DNA of 50,938 bases from Xanthobacteraceae bacterium (GTDB taxonomy: Bacteria > Pseudomonadota > Alphaproteobacteria > Rhizobiales > Xanthobacteraceae). This document shows positions 19,183-26,300 of the stretch, one piece after another. The DNA lies in the NCBI GenBank assembly GCA_031291475.1, contig JARLIY010000045.1, forward strand, positions 1 to 50,938, in the 5' to 3' direction. The position numbers were made by a program, and so were the translations under genes. Numbering within the stretch: the stretch's first letter is position 1; the number at the start of each line of letters is the position of its first letter. The notes beneath the pieces were generated by a model that saw only the letters and a list, made by a program, of their open reading frames with translations, was not told the origin of the DNA and did not search any database.

Positions 19183-19290
19183 GTCTAGACCCTGAACCAA
19201 TTCTCCAAAGGTTCGCAATGTCCAGTTTCCGGGACCGCTCAAGTTGTCATCGCCGAACACGGCATCGACCGCGACCAGATAGGGGCGGTG
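19165..19290 (-). pseudogene. Chimeric remnant: transposase fragment joined to HTH-protein fragment
   Basis: On the minus strand, 19290-19246 encodes HRPYLVAVDAVFGDD. This matches residues 140-154 of the transposase at 21277 almost exactly, in DNA as well as protein. It runs straight into NLSGPGNWTLRTFGELVQGL (19245 onward), which resembles the LAGPGNWTIETLADLIFA segment of the HTH protein at 20202. Neither part is complete. It records recombination between a related IS and a regulator gene. Confidence 0.6.
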
Positions 19291-19297
19291 CTCGTCG

Positions 19298-19380
19298 CTT
19301 GGGTAGTGGGTCAGTTTGACTAAGGCAACGCCCAAACCCTTGCGGGCTAGGCAGAATAGCGCATATTCGGCCCGATGGCC
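19298..19380 (+). repeat. Promoter cassette repeat, copy 2
   Basis: This is the second copy of the segment at 18710-18797, with the shared block GCTTGGGTAGTGGGTCA at its start and GCGCATATT before the start codon. It begins a few bases after the transposase fragment ends. Confidence 0.6.
19340..19367 (+). promoter_or_regulatory. Candidate promoter giving a leaderless mRNA
   Basis: TTGCGG (19340-19345) and CATATT (19362-19367) are 16 bases apart, and seven bases separate the -10 from ATG 19375. Geometry is nearly identical to that at 18758-18785. Confidence 0.5.
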
Positions 19381-19566
19381 GAAAACCGCCCCAAAATCAC
19401 ATTCGAAACCAAGCCGCTAAAAGTTGGGCCTGAGTGGCATCTGGTCGCGACCTTTCCGAGCGGCCAGCAAGAGCATATCACCGGCTTTAAAACCGAGGCC
19501 GAAGCTATCGGATGGCTCGACGGCAGCAGGTACCAAGCTTGGCTCAAAGCGCGGGGCTACGAATGA
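19375..19566 (+). CDS. Small stand-alone domain protein, 63 residues, related to the transposase C-terminus
   Basis: The protein begins MAENRPKITFETKPLKVG and ends WLDGSRYQAWLKARGYE. Its pattern (PKITF, then G, V, IT-x-F, TE-x-EA, W, WL) is the same as that of the C-terminal 60 residues of the transposase at 21277. It is predicted as a small beta-alpha domain: three strands, then a helix with TEAEAIGWL. Function is unknown. It may bind nucleic acid, which is inference from the fusion. It overlaps the next gene by four bases (ATGA), so translation is coupled. Confidence 0.55.
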   Translation: MAENRPKITFETKPLKVGPEWHLVATFPSGQQEHITGFKTEAEAIGWLDGSRYQAWLKARGYE

Positions 19567-19796
19567 CTAAGCCCCCCAAGCGCCCTAGGGACTTCAGCCA
19601 AGCCGGTAAATTGGTAGTGGATATTGCCACAGGGCAGGTCGAGGACCGGCCTCCCACGCCTGAAGAACAGGGTAAGGACCCGGCGGCGGCCGCGTTAGGT
19701 CGGAAGGGCGGAGCAGCGCGGGCAAAGGCGATGAGTGCGGAGCGGAGAGCCGAAATCGCAAAAAACGCCGCTCGAAAACGTTGGGATAAAACTTAG
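19563..19796 (+). CDS. Small basic KRPRD protein, 77 residues
   Basis: The sequence has KRPRDFSQAGKLVVDIATG, then VEDRPPTPEEQGKDP, and an alanine/lysine/arginine-rich tail (ALGRKGGAARAKAMSAERR, then ARKRW). This layout is common among small rhizobial proteins of unknown function and recalls histone-like or RNA-binding tails; I infer nucleic-acid binding from the basic tail only. ATG 19563 overlaps the preceding stop. A damaged duplicate lies at 18991. The gene ends four bases inside the convergent gene at 19793. Confidence 0.6.
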   Translation: MTKPPKRPRDFSQAGKLVVDIATGQVEDRPPTPEEQGKDPAAAALGRKGGAARAKAMSAERRAEIAKNAARKRWDKT

Positions 19797-20215
19797 GATG
19801 GTTGCGACGGTACGGGGAGGGCTCCAAAGACCTCACCCTCCCTCACATCCACTGTAGCAATTGTATCCCACTTTCCGGCGTCTTTCAGTCGCATCTCTAA
19901 ATCTAGACGGCCCGAAGATTGCAGTTGAATCGGCGCTGGCGGCAATATTATCGATGACCATCCCGATGTTTTAATATCCACCACTAGCTGTGCTCGAACG
20001 AGGGTTGAGTTGCCGTCTTTGAGCACACGTGCCTCTAGATCATACTTTTCGGGTTGCTCAGCAAAAATTTGTATCCACCAAGCAAGGCGGAGGTCAGAGG
20101 GAAATCCCCCGACAACCATAGCTCCGTTGTAGACCCCTATGAGCATGGCCTTGTTGTTTACTTCGAGCCGTATGTCGTCACAAGCAACAACGGCATTGAT
20201 TTTAAACGGGAGCAT
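19793..20215 (-). CDS. Unknown 140-residue protein, third gene of the minus-strand operon
   Basis: The protein starts MLPFKINAVVACDDIRLEVNN, then KAMLIGVYNG, a pattern I associate loosely with the DUF6941 group (strand-rich small proteins), without certainty. It has no signal peptide or membrane segment. Its start overlaps the end of the HTH gene by 14 bases, implying co-translation with the toxin-like and HTH genes. Codon usage is less GC-rich than in flanking housekeeping genes. Confidence 0.5.
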   Translation of the reverse strand: MLPFKINAVVACDDIRLEVNNKAMLIGVYNGAMVVGGFPSDLRLAWWIQIFAEQPEKYDLEARVLKDGNSTLVRAQLVVDIKTSGWSSIILPPAPIQLQSSGRLDLEMRLKDAGKWDTIATVDVREGEVFGALPVPSQPS

Positions 20216-20666
20216 AGTCAAGCTTTACTTCGTTGTTTGTTTGCTTTGTGCCTGATACTTTATAAGCCTGATTTACGGTCTGGATCGTTGCTGCCGCAGG
20301 CGCAGCCGTTTGAGCCTGAACTGCAATATCAGTTAGCCATTGCGGCTGTTTGAAATTCCGAATTGGCCTGTCAAGCGGATGGGCCACGCCGAACGTGGGC
20401 ACGCCCCCAGAGGTAGCAAAGATAAGATCGGCAAGCGTTTCAATCGTCCAATTCCCTGGGCCAGCAAGCATTTTAGAAACCCTATCGGGCTTCTTTCCCA
20501 ATCGTCGGCCTAAAGTGGCTTTGGTAACGCCAGATTTCTGAAATTCTTTTATCGCAAGCTCATAAGCAAAACGCTTCGCGCGCGCACGAAAGTAAGCGAA
20601 TGTGTCGATCGGGACCTCCTCGTCCCCCTGCGGTTTAGACAGCGTAGTAATTTGAGAGATACTCAT
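20202..20666 (-). CDS. XRE-like helix-turn-helix protein, antitoxin-like
   Basis: This 154-residue protein has a helix-turn-helix at about 46-87: GVTKATLGRRLGKKPDRVSK followed by MLAGPGNWTIETLADLI. The C-terminal half is low-complexity and alanine/threonine/glutamine-rich. ATG 20666 lies inside the end of the preceding toxin-like gene (32-base overlap), which fits a HigBA-type order with the toxin gene first. Likely role: DNA-binding autoregulator that neutralises its partner. A fragment of a similar HTH segment lies at 19165-19245. Confidence 0.6.
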   Translation of the reverse strand: MSISQITTLSKPQGDEEVPIDTFAYFRARAKRFAYELAIKEFQKSGVTKATLGRRLGKKPDRVSKMLAGPGNWTIETLADLIFATSGGVPTFGVAHPLDRPIRNFKQPQWLTDIAVQAQTAAPAAATIQTVNQAYKVSGTKQTNNEVKLDYAPV

Positions 20667-21144
20667 TGAGATTAGCTCCGCGGTAAGGTGGTGAAGTGAA
20701 CAACTCGCGCCACTCGCTTTTGCATCTTTCGACTTCATCGTTGAAACGATCGCCGATTACCTCCCGATACTCCCATGTCAGCAAAACGACGGTATCGAAC
20801 TCCGCGAACGCTCCAAACGCCCTAATGCCAGGTTTCGGAGCGGTCACTCGGAAATCCCAAAATCCGTCGGCGGCGGGGTGAACGCGGGCCAGCATGGCGT
20901 ACTGTGGCTTCATCTCAGGATCTTCGGCGACGCTGATAAGGCCACCCTCTAGGAAGGCGTCTAAGAACTCTCGAAATTCGGAAAGACGGTAGGCTTTGTC
21001 TTCGGGATACGGTTGTGCCAGCGCATCAAGTATCTCCTGCAAAACGAAAAGGGTCCGGACCGTCTCTTCCCCTGTCAGGCGGGAGTACAAGCAATGGAGC
21101 TTGTGGTCGGCGACCAAACTGGTTATTTCGTTGCGTATTGACAT
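20635..21144 (-). CDS. Toxin-like protein of unknown family, first gene of the operon
   Basis: The protein has 169 residues from ATG 21144. The C-terminal half reads FWDFRVTAPKPGIRAFGAF, then FDTVVLLTWEYREVIG and RCKSEWRELF. This resembles RelE/HigB-like proteins (strand FRV, basic residue run, FGAF, strand TVVLLTW), although the N-terminal helical part is longer than in classical RelE. I assign toxin-like only from this pattern and from the overlapping HTH gene downstream. A membrane or signal segment is absent. The upstream -10-like hexamer ends seven bases before the ATG, so the message may be leaderless. Confidence 0.45.
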   Translation of the reverse strand: MSIRNEITSLVADHKLHCLYSRLTGEETVRTLFVLQEILDALAQPYPEDKAYRLSEFREFLDAFLEGGLISVAEDPEMKPQYAMLARVHPAADGFWDFRVTAPKPGIRAFGAFAEFDTVVLLTWEYREVIGDRFNDEVERCKSEWRELFTSPPYRGANLNEYLSNYYAV

Positions 21145-21151
21145 ATAAGTC

Positions 21152-21179
21152 AATATCCCGTGCCACGCAACTCCCAAAA
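21152..21179 (-). promoter_or_regulatory. Candidate promoter of the toxin-like/HTH operon
   Basis: On the minus strand, GATATT (21157 to 21152) ends seven bases before ATG 21144. A weak TTTTGG lies 16 bases upstream. A GTGAGTCA, a one-base variant of the motif seen in the neighbouring cassettes, lies at 21199-21192. Confidence 0.4.
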
Positions 21180-21206
21180 AGGGTAACATCCTGACTCACT
21201 TAATCG

Positions 21207-21220
21207 GAGGTTGAAACCTC
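21207..21220. promoter_or_regulatory. Short palindrome upstream of the transposase promoter
   Basis: GAGGTT and AACCTC are separated by two bases. It lies between the toxin-like operon promoter and the transposase promoter, a plausible operator position for the HTH protein. It is short, so chance is not excluded. Confidence 0.3.
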
Positions 21221-21241
21221 ATATTAAATTGAACCATATAC

Positions 21242-21270
21242 TTGACGATAAGCATAAAAGGTCATATAGT
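21242..21270 (+). promoter_or_regulatory. Near-consensus sigma-70 promoter of the transposase gene
   Basis: TTGACG (21242-21247), 17 bases, then TATAGT (21265-21270). The ATG at 21277 is six bases after the -10 hexamer, so the transcript should be leaderless. No ribosome site precedes the ATG, in agreement. Confidence 0.65.
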
Positions 21271-21276
21271 TGGGCT

Positions 21277-22311
21277 ATGAACAAGCTCGACCGTGAAGCC
21301 CGCGCCCATATCCTGCACTTGCTTTGCGAGGGGCAGTCGATCCGCGCCGTGACCCGGCTTACCGGGGCGAGCAAAAACACAGTCACCAAGCTTGTGGTCG
21401 ATGCCGGTCACGCCTGCACCGAATATCAGGATCGGGTGCTTCGGAACCTGACCGGCAAGCGGGTGCAGGTCGATGAAATATGGAATTTCATTTACGCGAA
21501 AAACGACAACGTAGCGGAAGCGAAGGCCGCGCCGAAAGACGCTGGCGACGTGTGGACGTGGACCGCGATCGACGCGGACACCAAGCTTCTCATTAGCTGG
21601 CTTGTCGCGGATCGAAAAATCCAGTCCGCGATGATATTCATGGATGACCTGAAAGAACGGCTTGCGAACCGTGTGCAGCTAACCAGCGACGGTCACCGCC
21701 CGTATCTGGTCGCTGTCGATGCCGTGTTCGGTGAAGACGTTGATTATGCGATGCTGCAAAAAATCTACGGCGCTGAGCCGGGAGGGGAGAAACGATATAG
21801 TCCTGCAAAGTGCATCGGCGCACAGAAGCGCGAGATTACCGGCAATCCCGATCCAAACCACGTCAGCACGTCCTACGTTGAACGCCAGAATCTCACGATG
21901 CGGATGCATATGCGCCGCTTCACACGGCTTACAAACGCTTTCAGCAAAAAGATTGAGAACCATGCGTGCGCAGTCGCGCTGCACTCAATGTATTACAATT
22001 TCGTTCGGCTGCACCAAACGCTGAAAGTCTCTCCGGCAATGGCCGCTGGCGTGACGGATCGTTTGTGGGAGATGGTCGATGTTGTGGACGTGCTTGATGC
22101 GTTTGAAGCGAAGCGTAAGCGCCAACCGAAAGTGATTTTCAATGTTGAGCCGTGGCGAATTGGCAGCGGTTATTACGTTACGGTCACGATGTCCGATAGC
22201 GAACCAAAGCGGATAACCGATACGTTTGCGACGGAAGGGGAGGCATGGCGCTGGGTCAAGAACGAGTCAGTGACGTGGCTCTATCAAACTAAAGAAAGCA
22301 ATGCGAAATAA
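21277..22311 (+). CDS. IS1/IS1595-like DDE transposase with a fused C-terminal small domain
   Basis: This 344-residue protein has an N-terminal HTH (about 10-42, SIRAVTRLTGASKNTVTKL) and a DDE catalytic core. The acidic residues are Asp66 (RVQVDEIW), Asp138 (TSDGHRPY) and Glu202 (YVERQNLTMR), followed by RRFTRLTNAF and MAAGVTD. The last 60 residues (PKVIFNVEPW to WLYQ) are an extra domain matching the stand-alone protein at 19375. All catalytic residues are present. I could not identify terminal inverted repeats. Its 3' end overlaps the 3' end of the convergent gene at 22289 by 23 bases. Confidence 0.8.
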   Translation: MNKLDREARAHILHLLCEGQSIRAVTRLTGASKNTVTKLVVDAGHACTEYQDRVLRNLTGKRVQVDEIWNFIYAKNDNVAEAKAAPKDAGDVWTWTAIDADTKLLISWLVADRKIQSAMIFMDDLKERLANRVQLTSDGHRPYLVAVDAVFGEDVDYAMLQKIYGAEPGGEKRYSPAKCIGAQKREITGNPDPNHVSTSYVERQNLTMRMHMRRFTRLTNAFSKKIENHACAVALHSMYYNFVRLHQTLKVSPAMAAGVTDRLWEMVDVVDVLDAFEAKRKRQPKVIFNVEPWRIGSGYYVTVTMSDSEPKRITDTFATEGEAWRWVKNESVTWLYQTKESNAK

Positions 22312-22987
22312 ATGCATCGTGTATGAAATCAAACTTGAGTACCTTGCTCTGAATTTTATTTGCGTCCTCCAGTGTTGTGGAAGGCGGCCCCACCACAACA
22401 GCGTAGAAATCATTCCCCGGATATTTGTCCGCAACAAACGCATGTAACGTCGCGTCCGCAGCATTTATCTTATTAGCTAGAGCCAGGGCATCGCCGTGAC
22501 TTTGGAACGACCCCACCACTACGCGGTAACCGTTCTCATCGAGGCGTAAAAACTGCTTGATACCGCCTACGATGGTGATTGGTGGACAGCTTCCAGATGC
22601 TGTTAGCGGAGCTTGTGCGTAAGCGACCGAAATGGGCGATACATCAACCAACTTTAGAACCTTCTTAACAGTGGGGAGAGCCTGCACGCCCACCGACGTA
22701 AAAACGGCAGCGATCAAAAATAACGATCCACGATTTTGTGTTTTCGATTGCAAAAAATACGCAGCGACTCCGCCGACAAATGCAAAGCCAATAGTACAAA
22801 TGATGAAAGATGAAAATTGAATCATGGCTCCCCGAGAATCAAAGGTGAGCATTCTCTCCACAAAGTCAGGCGCTGTGGTGCCGAAAAACTGACCAAGGGA
22901 GCCCATGCTCCCGCCTGCCGCTCCGCACCAGAAGGGGTGCCAATGAGCCAGCGGATCGGGCGTAACTGCGGCGGGCTTTTTCCCCAT
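22289..22987 (-). CDS. Membrane protein with a C-terminal SPOR-like domain
   Basis: The protein has 232 residues. The N-terminal 50 are soluble (FFGTTAPDFVERMLTFD). Hydrophobic segments at about 57-79 and 87-104 are followed by a polar linker. The C-terminal region at 154-228 reads YRVVVGSFQSHGDALALANK, then FYAVVVGPPSTTLEDA. The paired strand motifs with the A-x-A-L helix are the pattern of SPOR domains, which bind peptidoglycan stripped of stem peptides at division septa. The C-terminus (FISHCFL) falls in the overlap with the transposase gene and may have been altered by it. The ATG 22987 has no good ribosome site but follows a promoter at leaderless distance. Confidence 0.55.
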   Translation of the reverse strand: MGKKPAAVTPDPLAHWHPFWCGAAGGSMGSLGQFFGTTAPDFVERMLTFDSRGAMIQFSSFIICTIGFAFVGGVAAYFLQSKTQNRGSLFLIAAVFTSVGVQALPTVKKVLKLVDVSPISVAYAQAPLTASGSCPPITIVGGIKQFLRLDENGYRVVVGSFQSHGDALALANKINAADATLHAFVADKYPGNDFYAVVVGPPSTTLEDANKIQSKVLKFDFIHDAFISHCFL

Positions 22988-22993
22988 CTTTCA

Positions 22994-23037
22994 ATCATGG
23001 CGATTAACCATTGCCGCCACAATTGAAAGTGACCCAC
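22994..23037 (-). promoter_or_regulatory. Candidate leaderless promoter with upstream GTGGGTCA
   Basis: On the minus strand, GTGGGTCA (23037-23030) is followed after seven bases by TTGTGG (23022-23017), 17 bases, and CATGAT (22999-22994). ATG 22987 comes six bases later. This is the third occurrence of the GTGGGTCA motif before a leaderless-type promoter in this region. Confidence 0.45.
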
Positions 23038-23046
23038 TGCCGTCGC

Positions 23047-23088
23047 TTGACTCCAGAACAATAAGAGAACTATGTTCCCTATTCGTTC
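23047..23088 (+). promoter_or_regulatory. SOS promoter with two LexA boxes
   Basis: TTGACT (23047-23052) and TATGTT (23071-23076) are 18 bases apart. Box 1, GAAC-N7-GAAC at 23056-23070, fills the spacer; it is the alphaproteobacterial LexA box GTTC-N7-GTTC read on the minus strand. Box 2, GTTC-N7-GTTC at 23074-23088, covers the -10 and start region. Two exact matches of this eight-base pattern three bases apart over a promoter are very unlikely by chance. Repression by LexA and induction by DNA damage are expected for the gene at 23113. The divergent gene at 22987 may also be affected. Confidence 0.8.
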
Positions 23089-23112
23089 TATTACACGAAG
23101 GGGAGAGGTAAC

Positions 23113-23211
23113 ATGGTTCGCGCAGTTGCCGAGGAAGCCTTGGCGCTCACCTCGATCACCTTGTTCCTGGCCATGGTTGCGGTGTGGGTGCAGGTGCTCG
23201 GGGTCGCTTGA
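23113..23211 (+). CDS. SOS-controlled 32-residue membrane micropeptide (SidA-like in concept)
   Basis: ATG 23113 to TGA 23211 encodes a short amphipathic N-terminus (MVRAVAEEALALTS) and one membrane helix (about 13-31, ITLFLAMVAVWVQVLGVA). GGGGAGAGG lies just upstream as a strong ribosome site, and the double LexA-box promoter lies before it. Caulobacter SidA is a known 29-residue LexA-controlled inner-membrane peptide that halts division through FtsW/FtsN. Size, topology and control match, but I cannot show sequence homology. It sits 143 bases upstream of dnaE, so dnaE could also be transcribed from this promoter. A longer frame open at 23072 in another register has no ribosome site and reads as a shadow. 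Confidence 0.65.
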   Translation: MVRAVAEEALALTSITLFLAMVAVWVQVLGVA

Positions 23212-23354
23212 GCGATCCCGATGGCTGCGGTTACCGCCAGCGCAAAACTTTCTGTGCGCGGCGAGGTGTGAAGCGCGCCGAATGATGGACAGCGGAACGC
23301 GCAATCCCGCATGTTCGCCTCTCGCAGAATCGTCATCCGCGAGTATCTAGCGAT

Positions 23355-26300
23355 ATGCCCGCTGCGCCTGCCAAAAACCTCGCCGCGTCCGCCGCGTCGC
23401 CCGGTTTCGTGCATTTGCACGTTCATTCGTCCTATTCGCTGCTTGAAGGCGCGCTGACCATTGCGCGGCTGGCGGAGCTTGCCAAAAAAGACCGGCAGCC
23501 GGCGCTGGCGCTGACCGACACCGACAACATGTTCGGCGCGCTCGAATTCTCCGAAAAGATGGCCGGCGCGGGCATCCAGCCGATCGTCGGTTGCGCGCTG
23601 GCCGTCGATTTCGGCGATCACGAAAACCGCAATGGCGCGCCCGCAGAGAATTTTTCGCGCCTCGTGTTGTTGGCCGCGCGCGAGGACGGTTATCGGAGCC
23701 TGATGCGGCTTAGCTCGCGCGCTTATCTCGATACCGCGCCGGCCGAACGGCCGCATATCAAGCTCGATTGGCTCGACGGGGAGACCAACGGATTGATCGC
23801 GCTCAGCGGCGGTCCCGGCGGGCCGCTCAATGCCGCGATCGTCGCCGGCCAGAGCGCGCTCGCGCTCTCGCGCTGCGAACACTTGCAACGCCTGTTCGGC
23901 GACCTCCTTTATGTCGAGTTGCAGCGCCACGGCATGGCGGCAGAGCGCATTACCGAGCCGGCGCTGATCGAGCTTGCCTACGCCCGCGGCATCCCGCTCC
24001 TCGCCAGCAACGAGCCGTTCTTCGCCACGCGCGAGGATTACGAGGCCCACGATGCGCTTCTCTGCATCGCCGAAGGCAAGCTCATCGCCGACGGCGAGCG
24101 CCGCCAGCTCACGGCGGAGCATCGCTTCAAGACCCGCGCGGAAATGGCGGCCCTGTTCGCCGATTTGCCCGAAGCGCTCTCGGCGACCGTGGAAGTCGCC
24201 GAGCGCTGCGCGTTCCGCCCGCGCACACTTGCGCCGATCCTGCCGCGGTTCTCCACGCAGGCCGGCAACGAGGCGGAAGAGCTGCGCCGCAACGCGCTCG
24301 CCGGTCTCAAGCGCCGCCTGGAGCGACACCCGCTGGCGCCCGGTCACACCGCCGAGGATTATCACGAGCGGCTCGCCTTCGAGCTCGGCGTCATCGAGAG
24401 CATGAAATACGCCGGCTACTTCCTGATCGTCGCCGACTTCATCCAGTGGGCGAAAGCGCAGGGCATTCCGGTCGGGCCGGGCCGCGGCTCCGGCGCCGGC
24501 TCGCTCGTTGCTTACGCGCTCACCATCACCGACCTCGATCCGATCCGCTTCGGGCTGTTGTTCGAGCGCTTCCTCAATCCCGAGCGCGTCTCCATGCCGG
24601 ATTTCGATATCGACTTCTGCCAAGAGCGGCGCGACGAGGTGATCCATTACGTGCAGGAGAAATACGGCCGCGCGCAGGTCGCCCAGATCATCACCTTCGG
24701 CACCCTGCAGGCGCGCGGCGTGCTGCGCGACGTCGGCCGCGTGCTGCAAATGCCCTACGGCCAGGTCGATAAGCTGTGCAAGCTCGTGCCGCAGAATCCC
24801 GCGAATCCGGTCACGCTCAAGCGCGCGATCGAGGACGAGCCGCGGTTGCAGGCCGAGCGCGACGGCGATCCCGTCACCCGGCGTGCGTTCGACATTGCGC
24901 AGAAGCTCGAAGGGCTCACCCGGCACGCTTCAACGCACGCCGCCGGCATCGTCATCGGCGACCGGCCGTTGACCGAACTGGTGCCACTCTATCGCGATCC
25001 CAAATCGCTGATGCCGGTGACCCAGTTCAACATGAAATGGGTCGAGCCCGCGGGCCTGGTGAAGTTCGATTTCCTCGGCCTGAAAACGCTCACCGTGCTC
25101 GACCTCGCCGTCAAGCTGGTCAAGCGCCGCGGTATCGATATCGATCTCTCCAATTTGCCGCTCGACGACGCCAAGACCTACGAGATGCTGGCGCGCGGCG
25201 AGACGGTCGGCGTGTTCCAGGTGGAAAGCGCGGGCATGCGCCGCGCGCTCATCGACATGCGACCGGACCGCTTCGAGGACCTGATCGTGCTGGTGGCGCT
25301 CTACCGGCCGGGCCCGATGGCGAACATCCCGACCTATTGCGCACGAAAACTCGGTCACGAGCCCACCGATTACCTGCATCCCAAGCTTGAGCCGATCCTG
25401 CGGGCGACTTACGGCATCATCACCTATCAGGAGCAGGTCCAGCAAATCGCGCGCGATCTGGCGGGCTACAGTCTCGGCAAGGCCGATATCCTGCGGCGCG
25501 CGATGGGCAAGAAGGACCGCAAGGAGATGGCGTCGCAACGCGACAGCTTCATCTCCGGAGCGGTCGAGCGCGGCATCGGGCGCACCGACGCGGAAGCCAT
25601 CTTCGATACCTGCGCCAAGTTCGCCGAATACGGCTTCAACAAATCGCATTCGGCGCCCTATGCGCTCTTGACCTATCAGACCGCCTACATGAAGGCCAAT
25701 TACCCGGTCGAATTCCTCGCCGCCTCGATGACGCTCGACATGGGCAACACCGACAAGCTCGCCGAATTCCGCAGCGAGGCCGAACGGCTCGGCATCAAGG
25801 TCGAACCGCCCTCGATCAACCGCTCCGGCGTCGAATTCGACGTCGACGGCAACACCGTTCGTTACGCGCTGGCGGCGTTGCGCGGCGTCGGCCGGCAAGC
25901 CGTCGACAGCATTCTCGCCGCGCGCGGCGAGCGTGCCTTTTCCGACCTCGCCGATTTCGCCCGCCGCATCAATCCGCGCGCGGTCAACAAGCGCGTGCTG
26001 GAGAGCCTGGTCGCCGCCGGCGCCTTCGATACCGTCGAGAGTAACCGCGCGCGCACGTTTGCCGCCATCGACACCATGCTCGGAACCGCGCAGCGCGCGC
26101 ATGAGGATGCCGCCGTCGGCCAGTCGGAGCTGTTCGGCGGCGCGGCCGCGTCCGTGCCGATCACGCTCCCCCCGGTCGAGCCGTGGCTGGCGGCAGAGCG
26201 GCTGCAACGCGAATACGAAGCGGTCGGCTTTTTCCTCTCCGGCCATCCGCTCGACGATTACGCCGCGGCATTGAAACGGCTGCGCGTGCAATGCTGGTCC

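Larger units (their letters stand above)
18600..23045. mobile_element. AT-richer mosaic region with small genes, fragments and a transposase
   Basis: Base composition is visibly richer in A/T than on both sides. The stretch contains a transposase gene, a fragment of a related transposase, a frameshifted gene copy, repeated promoter-like segments and several small genes without obvious housekeeping roles. It separates lolD and dnaE, which are otherwise near neighbours in related genomes. No tRNA or clear terminal repeats mark its ends, so it looks like accumulated insertions and not one intact island. Confidence 0.6.

Noticed and set aside
23072..23350. A 92-codon plus-strand frame starting at 23072
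   Set aside because: Its start lies between the two LexA boxes without a ribosome site and the product is arginine/serine/cysteine-rich. The 32-codon frame in another register has the ribosome site and a coherent membrane helix.
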